In this document: positions 35,191-43,324 of the stretch, piece after piece
Layout of the letters: each line of letters begins with the position of its first letter
How positions within the stretch are numbered: the stretch's first letter is position 1
DNA from: Arsenicicoccus piscis
GTDB taxonomy: Bacteria; Actinomycetota; Actinomycetes; Actinomycetales; Dermatophilaceae
Assembly (NCBI RefSeq): GCF_022568835.1
Contig: NZ_JAKZHV010000010.1
Coordinates: 1-64,000, forward strand
Reading direction: 5' to 3'
DNA length: 64,000 nt
Position numbers and translations under genes: made by a program
The notes under the pieces: model-generated
What the model was told of the DNA's origin: nothing
Databases searched by the model: none
What the model saw: the letters and a program-made list of their open reading frames with translations, nothing else

Positions 35191-36174
35191 ATGTCCATGC
35201 TGTCAGGTTCCTCGATCCTAGTCACCGGAGGGACTGGCTCGTTCGGCAAGGCGTTCATCCGGGAGGTGTTGGACAACCACGACCCGCGCCGCGTGATCAT
35301 CTACAGCCGGGACGAGCTCAAGCAGTACGAGTGCCGCCAGCTGTTCGGCAACGACCCCCGCCTGCGCTGGTTCATCGGCGACATCCGCGACCTGCCGCGC
35401 CTCAACCGCGCGATGCACAAGGTCGACTACGTCGTGCACGCCGCCGCGCTCAAGCAGGTCGACACCGCTGAGTACAACCCCTACGAATTCGTCAAGACCA
35501 ACGTCATCGGGTCGCAGAACGTCATCGAGGCGTGCATCGACGCGGGCGTCAAGAAGGTCGTGGCGCTGTCCACCGACAAGGCCTCCAGCCCGATCAACCT
35601 CTACGGCGCGACCAAGCTGACCGCCGACAAGCTCTTCATCACGGGCAACCACTACGCCGCCGCCTACGACACGCGCTTCTGCGTCGTCCGCTACGGCAAC
35701 GTCATGGGCTCGCGCGGCTCGGTCATCCCCTTCTTCCGCAACCTCGCCGCGGCCGGCGAGTCGCTGCCGATCACCGACCTGCGGATGACCCGCTTCTTCA
35801 TCACGCTGCCCCAGGCCGTGAAGTTCGTGACCGACTCGTTCGAGATGATGCAGGGCGGCGAGCTCTACGTGCCGCGCATCCCGTCGATGAAGATTACCGA
35901 CCTGGCCCAGTCCGTGGCCCCCGGTGCCGCGATGCACGAGATCGGCCTGCGTCCCGGCGAGAAGCTGCACGAGGAGATGATCTCCGCCGAGGAGGGTCGT
36001 CGCGCGCTGCTCATCGGTGACCGTTATGTCCTGCAGCCCGACCTGGCGTCCTGGGGCTACACCCCGCCGGAGCACGGTGTGCCCGTGCCGGACGGCTTCC
36101 ACTACACCTCCGACAACAACGACCAGTGGTTCACCGGCGAGGAGATGATGCAGATCCTCGAGACGGAGGTCTGA
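35191..36174 (+). CDS. pseB: UDP-GlcNAc 4,6-dehydratase (inverting)
   Basis: 327 residues from ATG 35191, with AGGAGG 4 nt upstream. Short-chain dehydrogenase fold: TGGTGSFG NADP loop (residues 12-19), IIYSRDELKQYECRQ, and catalytic Asp129, Lys130, Tyr138 and Lys142 in LSTDKASSPINLYGATK. The TDK triad is the mark of inverting 4,6-dehydratases of the PseB/FlaA1 type. Product is UDP-2-acetamido-2,6-dideoxy-L-arabino-hexos-4-ulose. It starts the plus-strand half of the locus, divergent from the cytidylyltransferase across 76 bp. Confidence 0.9.
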   Translation: MSMLSGSSILVTGGTGSFGKAFIREVLDNHDPRRVIIYSRDELKQYECRQLFGNDPRLRWFIGDIRDLPRLNRAMHKVDYVVHAAALKQVDTAEYNPYEFVKTNVIGSQNVIEACIDAGVKKVVALSTDKASSPINLYGATKLTADKLFITGNHYAAAYDTRFCVVRYGNVMGSRGSVIPFFRNLAAAGESLPITDLRMTRFFITLPQAVKFVTDSFEMMQGGELYVPRIPSMKITDLAQSVAPGAAMHEIGLRPGEKLHEEMISAEEGRRALLIGDRYVLQPDLASWGYTPPEHGVPVPDGFHYTSDNNDQWFTGEEMMQILETEV

Positions 36175-36176
36175 GC

Positions 36177-37313
36177 GTGCTGCCCTACGGCCGGCAGTCC
36201 ATCGACGAGTCCGACATCGAGGCCGTCGCGCAGGTGCTGCGCGGCGACTGGCTCACCACCGGCCCCGCCGTCGCGGCGTTCGAGCGCGACGTCGCCGACG
36301 TCGCGGGCGTGCCCACCCCGGCGGTCGCCGTCACGTCCGGCACGGCCGCGCTGCACGTCGCCTACGCCGCGGCCGGCGTCGGCCCCGGCGACCAGGTCAT
36401 CACCACGCCGCTGACCTTCCTCGCGACCGCCACCTGCGCCGCGATCCTCGGGGCCGAGATCGTCTTCGCCGACGTCAGCCCCGACACCGGCAACCTCGAC
36501 CCCGCCTCGGTGGCCGACAAGATCACCGACCGCACCAAGGTCGTCGCCGGGGTCGACTACGGCGGCCACCCGATCGACGCGCCGGGCCTGCGCGAGGTGA
36601 TCGGCGATCGCGACATCCTGCTGCTCGAGGACGCTGCCCACTCGGTCGGCGGCAGCCTCGACGGCACCCCGGTCGGGTCGCTCGCCGACCTCACGACGTT
36701 CTCGTTCTTCCCCACCAAGAACCTCACCACGGCCGAGGGTGGTGCGGTGGTCGGTCTCGACCCCGAGGTCGTAGCCCGGGCCCGCACCTTCAAGGGCATC
36801 GGCATGGTCCGTGAGCCGGACCAGCTGCGCGTCAAGGACGAGGGCGCGTGGTGGTACGAGATGCCCGAGCTGGGCCTCAACTACCGCCTGCCCGACGTGC
36901 TCGCGGCCCTCGGCTCCAACCAGATGAAGCGGCTCGCGCAGTTCAAGGAGCGCCGCCAGGCGATCACCGACCGCTACAACGAGGGCCTGGCCGGTCTGGA
37001 CGAGCTGATCCTGCCGACCCGGCGGCCCGGTGCCGAGCCGGTCTGGCACCTCTACCCGCTGCGCATCCGCGACGGCCGCCGCCGGGCGCTGTTCGACCAC
37101 CTGCGGGCGTCGGGCATCGGCGTGCAGGTCAACTACATCCCGGTCTACTGGCAGCCGTGGTTCGCCGACCGCGGCTACGAGCGCGGGCTCTGCCCGGTCG
37201 CCGAGACCTACTACGAGGGCGAGATCTCGCTGCCGATGTATCCCGACCTCACCGACCAGCAGGTCGACCAGGTCATCGGGCTGATCCGCGACTTCGTCAC
37301 GCACCAGCACTAG
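36177..37313 (+). CDS. pseC: UDP-4-keto-6-deoxy-GlcNAc C4 aminotransferase
   Basis: 378 residues from GTG 36177, which has GGAGG 7 nt upstream. PLP-dependent DegT/DnrJ/EryC1 fold: AVTSGTAALHVAYAAAGV, LEDAAHSVGG, and the PLP lysine Lys181 in SFFPTKNLTTAEGG. The C-terminal YIPVYWQPW fits the sugar-binding end. It gives UDP-4-amino-4,6-dideoxy-beta-L-AltNAc from the PseB product. Only 2 nt separate it from pseB, so the pair is transcribed together. Confidence 0.9.
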   Translation: MLPYGRQSIDESDIEAVAQVLRGDWLTTGPAVAAFERDVADVAGVPTPAVAVTSGTAALHVAYAAAGVGPGDQVITTPLTFLATATCAAILGAEIVFADVSPDTGNLDPASVADKITDRTKVVAGVDYGGHPIDAPGLREVIGDRDILLLEDAAHSVGGSLDGTPVGSLADLTTFSFFPTKNLTTAEGGAVVGLDPEVVARARTFKGIGMVREPDQLRVKDEGAWWYEMPELGLNYRLPDVLAALGSNQMKRLAQFKERRQAITDRYNEGLAGLDELILPTRRPGAEPVWHLYPLRIRDGRRRALFDHLRASGIGVQVNYIPVYWQPWFADRGYERGLCPVAETYYEGEISLPMYPDLTDQQVDQVIGLIRDFVTHQH

Positions 37314-37340
37314 CACCACCGCACCCATCAAGGAGAGCGC

Positions 37341-38405
37341 ATGAGCGCCACCACCCCGTCGGTGACCATCGGCGACCACCACGTCGACCGCGACCACACC
37401 CCGTTCGTCATCGCCGAGATGTCGGGCAACCACAACGGCTCCCTGGACCGCGCGCTGGAGATCGTCGACGCGGTCGCCGGCACCGGCGCGCAGGCCCTGA
37501 AGATCCAGACCTACACCGCCGACACGATCACGATCGACGCCGACACCCCCGCGTTCCGCGTCGAGGACGCGCACGGCCTCTGGGGCGGGCGCAACCTCTA
37601 CAGCCTCTACCAGGAGGCGCACACCCCGTGGGAGTGGCACAAGCCGATCTTCGACCGCGCGCGCGAGCTCGGGCTCGTGCCGTTCTCGAGCCCGTTCGAC
37701 CCCACGGCCGTGGCCTTCCTCGAGGACCTCGGCGTCGAGTGCTACAAGACGGCGTCGGCCGAGATCGTCGACCTGCCGCTGATCCGCGAGATCGGGCGCA
37801 CCGGCAAGCCGATCATCATGTCCACCGGCATGGCGACCCTGCGTGAGATCGACGCGGCCATCAACGCGGCCTACGAGGGCGGCTGCTCCGAGCTGGTCCT
37901 GCTCGCCTGCACCGCGTCCTACCCGGCCGACCCCAAGGACGCCCACCTCGCCAACATCGACCTCTTCCAGAAGGCCTTCGGCGTGCCGGTCGGGCTGTCC
38001 GACCACACCCTCGGCCTCGGGGTGGCCGTCGCCGCCGTCGCGCTCGGTGCCGTCTGCCTGGAGAAGCACGTCACCCTGTCGCGCTCCGACGGCGGCGTCG
38101 ACAGCGAGTTCTCCATGGAGCCAGGGGAGTTCGCGATGATGGTCCGCGAGAGCGAGGCCGCTCGCCTGGCCGCGGTCTCACCGCCGAAGACCGGACCGAC
38201 CGAGTCCGAGAAGTCGGTGCTGCGACTGCGCCGCTCGCTCTACGTCACGGCCGACGTGCGCGCCGGCGACGAGGTGACCCGCGACAACGTGCGCTCGATC
38301 CGCCCGGCCGGCGGCCTGCCGACCGACCAGATCGACCTCGTGCTCGGTCGCACCTTCGCGCGCGACGTCGAGCGCGGCACCGCGCTCACCTGGGACCTGA
38401 TCTAG
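37341..38405 (+). CDS. pseI: Pseudaminic acid synthase
   Basis: 354 residues from ATG 37341, with AAGGAGAG upstream. A NeuB-type TIM barrel: IAEMSGNHNGSLDRALE, ALKIQTYTADTITI, ECYKTASAEIVDLPLI, GLSDHT and EKHVTLSRSDGGVDSEFSMEP, followed by the C-terminal SAF antifreeze-like domain (about 290-354). It condenses the diacetamido-6-deoxyhexose with phosphoenolpyruvate to pseudaminate. SRSDGGVDSEFSMEP is closer to PseI than NeuB or legionaminate synthase, as judged by eye. It is 27 nt after pseC and is followed by a strong terminator. Confidence 0.9.
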   Translation: MSATTPSVTIGDHHVDRDHTPFVIAEMSGNHNGSLDRALEIVDAVAGTGAQALKIQTYTADTITIDADTPAFRVEDAHGLWGGRNLYSLYQEAHTPWEWHKPIFDRARELGLVPFSSPFDPTAVAFLEDLGVECYKTASAEIVDLPLIREIGRTGKPIIMSTGMATLREIDAAINAAYEGGCSELVLLACTASYPADPKDAHLANIDLFQKAFGVPVGLSDHTLGLGVAVAAVALGAVCLEKHVTLSRSDGGVDSEFSMEPGEFAMMVRESEAARLAAVSPPKTGPTESEKSVLRLRRSLYVTADVRAGDEVTRDNVRSIRPAGGLPTDQIDLVLGRTFARDVERGTALTWDLI

Positions 38406-38424
38406 CCGCAGGAGCTGGCCGAGG

Positions 38425-38458
38425 CGAGGGGCGGCGTCCTGCTGGACGCCGCCCCTCG
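38425..38458. terminator. Hairpin terminator after pseI
   Basis: Perfect 15-bp inverted repeat (arms 38425-38439 and 38444-38458) around a TGCT loop, without a clear U-run. It lies 20 bp after pseI and 43 bp before the stop of the convergent gene, so it could stop transcription from both sides. Confidence 0.85.
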
Positions 38459-38501
38459 TCGTGCGTGCTGCTCGGCCGGTGGCTGACGGCCGCTCAGCTG
38501 G

Positions 38502-40757
38502 TCAGCCCGCCCAGGTGAACGGACCGCCGCCCTGGTTGAACTGCGCCATGTTCTGCAGGTCGTAGACCCCGTCGCCGATGAACCAGCCGTCCCACATCGC
38601 GCCGTCGGTGCCGAGCAGGAACAGGCTGGTGGGGTTGCCCGTGAACCGCTCGGTGCCTTGGATCTGCGTGAAGCCCTTGAAGCTCTGGCTGGCGACCGTC
38701 TTGATCTGCCCCCACTGGGCGGCCGCGACGCCACCGCCGCCGTAGAGGACCAGCGCGCCGGACGACGCGTTGCGCGCGACGATGTCGGGCCGGTTGTCGT
38801 AGTCCGCGTCGCCGACGCCGACGATCATGTCGTGCATGGTCCAGCCGGCCCCGATCTGCACGCGCGGCAGGAACGCCGACCCGTAGACCCCACCGGTGCC
38901 GGACCCGCGGTAGAGCCAGAGCGTGCCCGCGGTGTCGCGCGCGACCAGGTCGGCGTTCGTGTCGCCGTCCCAGTCGCCGACGGCCGTGATGGTGAAGCCA
39001 CCCCAGCCGCGACCGATCACCTGACCCGGCCGCACGGCGCCACCCTTGACGGCGTAGAGCAGCAGGTCACCGGCGGCGTCGCGGGCGAGGATGTCCGACT
39101 GCCCGTCACCGGTCCAGTCGCCGGCGGCGATGATGGCGTTGAAACCGCCCCAGCCGGAGCCGATCTGCTTGGGCGTGCCGGTCGGCTTGTTGACGTTGAG
39201 GACGTTCGGGTAGACGAGCAGCGCGCCCGCCGAGTTGCGGGCGAGCAGGTCGCCCGCGCCGTCGCCGGTGTAGTCGGCCGCGCTCTTGGTGGGCTGCTGG
39301 CGGATGGCGAACCCGGTCGGGACCGAGGTCGCGCTGTCGTGCGCGAAGCCGATGTTGGTGGCGTAGCTGGTCCCCTGGTAGCGCACCGACACACCCACGT
39401 CGACGGGGTCCGTGGTGTCGGCCGGGGTGCTGTCCGTGGTCGACAGGTACCAGAGCGACCCGTCGAGCGCCTGCTTCGGGTAGCGAGCGGTCGTGTTCGC
39501 CGCCGTCGTGAAGACGGTGACCACCGAGCCGTTGGCGAGCCGGCGCTTGACGTCGGTCGTCCCGTCCGCCTTGTTGACGACGAAAAGCACTGTGCCGTCG
39601 GGGGACTGGGCAGCATCGCGACCGCCGGCGGTGTTGGCCAGCGTCGTCGTCGCACCGGTGGTGGTGTTGACGATCGCGATGCCGCTGCCGTCGGTCCGGC
39701 TGCCGATGAGGATCGAGCTGTCCCCGCCGTAGACCGCGCCCTGCAGGAACGTCGACGGCGTCACGCTGCGCGTCGTCCGCGCGAACCGGTCGTAGACCGT
39801 GATGGTCCCGCTGGTCGCCTTGGCGGGCCCGTCGGCGGTGTGCGCCACCGAGCTCCACGCCAGGTAGCGACCGTCGGCCGACCAGGAGGGCGTGACGTTG
39901 TCGCGGGCCGAGGTGGCCCAGACGGACTGGCCGCCGAGCCCGTCGGCGCGCTGGGCGACGACCTCCCAGGTGCCGGCGGCGTTGAGCCGCGAGTACGCCA
40001 TCCACAGGCCGTCGGGGGAGAACGCCGGTGCCATCGTGTAGGCACCGCCGCTCGCGGTCGTGACGCCCTCGGACACGTCGCTCTGCTGCAGGATGCCGAG
40101 GGCCTGGTCGGTCGTGCTCACGACGTCGACGTAACCGGGGCCGGCGTCCTCGGCCGTGGCCAGCGACCCCCCGGCGGTGCCGTCGGGGGCCGGGATGGCG
40201 CACGACTTGGCGACGCCGTTCTGGGTGAAGTCCAAGGTGTAGGTCGCGCCGAAGAACGGGTTCATCCGGCGATCCAGCGCGGTGGTGGCCGTCGCCGGGA
40301 CGGTCGCCGCCGTCTGCCAGGTCGTCGACCCGTCCCGCAGGCGCTTGAGCGTGTAGCTGGAGGTGACCCCGCTCTGGGCGTCCCACGCGAAGTAGGTGCG
40401 GTCGCGCAGCTGGATCGCCTGCAGGCCGAGGCCGGTGCACACGGTCGCGGCGGGGGTCGGATTTGCCTGCGGTACAGCGCGCTTCGCGCCGGACGTGGGG
40501 GACTGGCGCTGTGGCGACGTCTTGGGGGCGGACGCGACGACCTTGCCCCTCTGGTGGCTGCTGGGCCGCGGGGCGTCGTGCCGGTCGGCGACGGTGGGCT
40601 GGCCGAGCGCGCGCTGCACGACCGGCTTGGGCTTGGCGCTGCCGACGGTGGCGGCGCCGCCGACCGCGCTGGCGGTGACGGGGAGCAGGGGCACGGCGAG
40701 CGCGGCCGCGGCACCGGCCGCGAGCGCGAGCGTGGCGTGGGGGGAGCGTCTGGACAT
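38502..40757 (-). CDS. Secreted protein with PD40/WD40-like and FG-GAP (VCBS-type) repeats
   Basis: 751 residues from ATG 40757 with AGGAGA upstream. A Sec signal peptide (SRRSPHATLALAAGAAAALAVPLLPVTASA) opens the protein, then a basic linker, a mixed beta region with PD40-like strands (FSPDGLWMAYSRL, WSADGRYLAWSS, SPDGTVLFVVN) and four FG-GAP-like Ca-binding repeats (YTGDGAGDLLARN, WTGDGQSDILARD, WDGDTNADLVARD, DADYDNRPDIVARN). It is predicted to fold into one or two beta-propellers outside the cell. No catalytic domain or anchor is visible. The repeats are typical of proteins that bind ligands or carry glycans; its position next to the pse locus is suggestive only. FG-GAP-like proteins are also common in solitary form in actinobacteria. 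Confidence 0.8.
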   Translation of the reverse strand: MSRRSPHATLALAAGAAAALAVPLLPVTASAVGGAATVGSAKPKPVVQRALGQPTVADRHDAPRPSSHQRGKVVASAPKTSPQRQSPTSGAKRAVPQANPTPAATVCTGLGLQAIQLRDRTYFAWDAQSGVTSSYTLKRLRDGSTTWQTAATVPATATTALDRRMNPFFGATYTLDFTQNGVAKSCAIPAPDGTAGGSLATAEDAGPGYVDVVSTTDQALGILQQSDVSEGVTTASGGAYTMAPAFSPDGLWMAYSRLNAAGTWEVVAQRADGLGGQSVWATSARDNVTPSWSADGRYLAWSSVAHTADGPAKATSGTITVYDRFARTTRSVTPSTFLQGAVYGGDSSILIGSRTDGSGIAIVNTTTGATTTLANTAGGRDAAQSPDGTVLFVVNKADGTTDVKRRLANGSVVTVFTTAANTTARYPKQALDGSLWYLSTTDSTPADTTDPVDVGVSVRYQGTSYATNIGFAHDSATSVPTGFAIRQQPTKSAADYTGDGAGDLLARNSAGALLVYPNVLNVNKPTGTPKQIGSGWGGFNAIIAAGDWTGDGQSDILARDAAGDLLLYAVKGGAVRPGQVIGRGWGGFTITAVGDWDGDTNADLVARDTAGTLWLYRGSGTGGVYGSAFLPRVQIGAGWTMHDMIVGVGDADYDNRPDIVARNASSGALVLYGGGGVAAAQWGQIKTVASQSFKGFTQIQGTERFTGNPTSLFLLGTDGAMWDGWFIGDGVYDLQNMAQFNQGGGPFTWAG

Positions 40758-40877
40758 CGGATCTCCTGGGCGGATTGTCTACGCAGGGTGAGCGATTGTG
40801 TACTTAATGTGACAGAGCATACGACTCGCACCCCCGCGCGCGTGGACGGGCCCGCCGAACGGTGACAGGGTGACCCC

Positions 40878-41912
40878 ATGCGCTTCGGACTCTTCATCCC
40901 ACAGGGCTGGCGGATGGACCTCGTCGGCATCGACCCGTCTCTGCACTGGGGGGTCATGGCCGGGCTGGCGCGCCGCGCGGACGCCGACCACCAGAACTGG
41001 GAGTCCATCTGGGTCTACGACCACTTCCACACCGTGCCGATCCCCTCGCACGAGGCGACCCACGAGGCCTGGAGCCTCATGTCGGCCTTCGCGGCCGTGA
41101 CCGGTCGGGTCCGGCTGGGCCAGATGTGCACCTGCATGAGCTACCGCAACCCGGCCTACCTCGCCAAGGTCGCGGCGACCGTCGACATCATCTCCGAGGG
41201 CCGCGTCGAGATGGGCATCGGCGCCGGCTGGTACGAGCACGAGTGGCTCGCCTACGGCTACGGCTTCCCGCGCGCCGGTGAGCGGATCGCGCGGCTCGCC
41301 GAGGGCGTCGAGATCTTCCGGCAGATGTGGACCCGCGGCGAGGCCACGCTGGACGGCAAGCACTACCAGGTGGACGGGGCGATCTGCGCGCCGCGACCGC
41401 TGCAGGGCACGACCATCGACGGGTCGCCGCGCAACGGCATCCCGATGTGGGTGGCGGGCGGCGGCGAGCAGAAGACGCTGCGCATCGCCGCCGAGTACGC
41501 CGACTACACCAACTTCGACGGCACGCCGGAGGGCTTCGTGCACAAGAGCGAGGTCCTGCGTGGTCACTGCGCCGACCTCGGCCGCGACTTCGACGAGATC
41601 GTCCGGTCCGCCAACTACAACGTCGTCATCGGGCGCAACCAGCGCGAGGTCGACGACCGACTTGCTTGGTACGAAGACCAGCTCGTGCGCGCCGGCGTCG
41701 ACGCCGACCGGGCCCGCGGGCAGCGTGAGGACCTCGCGCGCCAGCCGCTCGTCGGCACACCGGACCAGATCGCCGAGACCCTCACGCGCCTCGAGCAGGA
41801 CGGGATGACCTACGCCATCACCTACTTCGCGGAGGCCGCCTACGACACGTCCGGGCTCGAGCTGTTCGAGCGCGAGGTGATCGGGTCGCTCCACCGACAC
41901 GGCCGCCGGTGA
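40878..41912 (+). CDS. LLM-class F420-dependent oxidoreductase
   Basis: 344 residues from ATG 40878. Luciferase-like monooxygenase fold: MRFGLFIPQGWRMDLVG, WESIWVYDHFHTVP, MCTCMSYRNPAYLAKVAATVDIISEGRVEMGIGAGWYEHEW and PMWVAGGGEQKTLRIAAEYAD. The GIGAGWYEHE segment is typical of F420-using members (TIGR03560-like). It should use reduced or oxidised F420 as hydride carrier; the substrate is unknown. Its TGA overlaps the flippase GTG as GTGA, so it may be expressed with the glycan genes, but a metabolic link is not clear. Confidence 0.8.
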   Translation: MRFGLFIPQGWRMDLVGIDPSLHWGVMAGLARRADADHQNWESIWVYDHFHTVPIPSHEATHEAWSLMSAFAAVTGRVRLGQMCTCMSYRNPAYLAKVAATVDIISEGRVEMGIGAGWYEHEWLAYGYGFPRAGERIARLAEGVEIFRQMWTRGEATLDGKHYQVDGAICAPRPLQGTTIDGSPRNGIPMWVAGGGEQKTLRIAAEYADYTNFDGTPEGFVHKSEVLRGHCADLGRDFDEIVRSANYNVVIGRNQREVDDRLAWYEDQLVRAGVDADRARGQREDLARQPLVGTPDQIAETLTRLEQDGMTYAITYFAEAAYDTSGLELFEREVIGSLHRHGRR

Positions 41913-43315
41913 GCACGAGCGCGGGCAGCACCGCGCGCGCCGGCGTCCTCTATCTGCTCGGCACGGCGCTGCAGGGGGTGGCGCTGCTCGTCATCACCCC
42001 GTTCCTCACCTCGACCCTCGGCGCCTCGCGCTACGGGGAGGTCGCGGTGGGGCTGGTGCTGGTCCAGATGGTCTACACGGTGGCGGTGGCGGGGCTGCCG
42101 ACCGTCATCCTGCGCGAGTGGCACCAGGACGAGCAGGGCCCGCTCGTCGGCCGCGGTCTCGCCGGCGCGATGATCGGCTTCGGGCTCGCGCTCGGCGTCG
42201 TCGGGTCGCTCGTCGCGGTCGTGGTGGCGCTCACGACGGACATCCCGCTGCTGCGCGGGGTCTCGCTCGCGTGGAGCGGCGCCGGTCTCACGGGCGTGGC
42301 GGCCGGCCAGGCCGTGATGCGCGCTCGCCAGCACCCGGTGGGCTTCTTCGTCCTCGCGCTGGCCTCGACGGCCGTCGCCCAGCTGGCCGGCCTGCTCGCG
42401 GCTCGGGTCGACCCCACCCCCGAGGCGTTCCTCGCGGCCTACGGCGTGGCGCTGGTCGCGAGCGCCGGCCTCGCCGTGCTGCTGACCCACCCCATCGTGC
42501 GCTGGGGGAGCGTCGCGGCCCGGGTGCGCGCCGGGCTGCGCCTCGCGCTCCCGATGCTGCCGCAGGCGGTCGCCATGATCGGGCTGCTCACCGGGGACGT
42601 CTACCTCGTCATGGGGCTGCTCGGCAGCGGCGCGACCGGGTCCTACCAGGCGGCGCTCACCACCTTGGGCAACATGCCCTTCGTCTTGTCGACGGCCCTG
42701 TTCAACGCCTGGGGACCCTCGGTCTACGCCCGGCCGCGGGAGGCTCGCTGGCCCTACGCCGCGTCGACCGGCACGCTGCTCACCGCGTTCGTCGCCGTGG
42801 GAGGAGCAGGGGTAGCCCTCCTCTCGCCCTGGCTCGTGCCGATCCTCGCGCGCGACCCCAGCTTCGACCACCTCGCCATGGTGCGGGCCGTCGGGCCGAT
42901 GGCGGCGGTCGCCGTGTTCTACCTGCTCTTCCAGGGCGCGTCGCTCGCGGTCGTGGACGCGGAGCGCACCGGCTGGCTGCTGCGCGCCGCGCTCTCCGGG
43001 CTGGTCACCCTCGGAGTCGTCGGCAGCGGGCTGGCGCTGGCCTTCGCGATCCCCGGGATGGCACTCGGTCGCCTGCTCGCCTACGTCGTGCTGGCGGCGG
43101 TCGCGATGTGGGCCGGGAGCCGGATCGGCGGGCTGCACTGGGACGCGCGCCGGCTCGGGCCGGTGCTGGCGTTCACCCTGCTCGTCACCGTGCTCGCGGG
43201 GGGCTACCTTCCCTCGACCGGCCCTGGAGCCGTGCTGCGGCTGGTGCTCGCGGGCCTGCTGGCGCTCGCCGGACTGGCCGTCGCGCCTCGGCTGCTGCGG
43301 CTGGTGCGCCGCTAG
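41909..43315 (+). CDS. Polysaccharide flippase, Wzx/MurJ-MOP superfamily
   Basis: 468 residues from GTG 41909. About 12-14 hydrophobic helices run through the protein, starting AGVLYLLGTALQGVALLVITPFLTSTLGASRYGEVAVG, which matches the N-terminus of Wzx-type flippases. GSYQAALTTLGNMPFVLSTALFNAWGPSVY is a conserved loop of this group. It would flip a lipid-linked oligosaccharide outward. Its stop (TAG) is also the first three bases of a TAGACT box placed 6 nt before the next ATG. The exact glycan is inferred from the neighbours. Confidence 0.75.
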   Translation: MSTSAGSTARAGVLYLLGTALQGVALLVITPFLTSTLGASRYGEVAVGLVLVQMVYTVAVAGLPTVILREWHQDEQGPLVGRGLAGAMIGFGLALGVVGSLVAVVVALTTDIPLLRGVSLAWSGAGLTGVAAGQAVMRARQHPVGFFVLALASTAVAQLAGLLAARVDPTPEAFLAAYGVALVASAGLAVLLTHPIVRWGSVAARVRAGLRLALPMLPQAVAMIGLLTGDVYLVMGLLGSGATGSYQAALTTLGNMPFVLSTALFNAWGPSVYARPREARWPYAASTGTLLTAFVAVGGAGVALLSPWLVPILARDPSFDHLAMVRAVGPMAAVAVFYLLFQGASLAVVDAERTGWLLRAALSGLVTLGVVGSGLALAFAIPGMALGRLLAYVVLAAVAMWAGSRIGGLHWDARRLGPVLAFTLLVTVLAGGYLPSTGPGAVLRLVLAGLLALAGLAVAPRLLRLVRR

Positions 43316-43318
43316 ACT
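43313..43318 (+). promoter_or_regulatory. Possible internal -10 box overlapping the flippase stop
   Basis: TAGACT overlaps the TAG stop of the flippase and lies 6 nt before ATG 43325, the leaderless pattern. Confidence 0.4.
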
Positions 43319-43324
43319 CGCGCC

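Noticed and set aside
37341-38405. Sialic or legionaminic acid synthase (NeuB/LegI) instead of PseI
   Set aside because: The locus has PseB-, PseC-, PseG- and PseH-like genes and no sialic-acid epimerase; SRSDGGVDSEFSMEP fits PseI. A close isomer is still possible.
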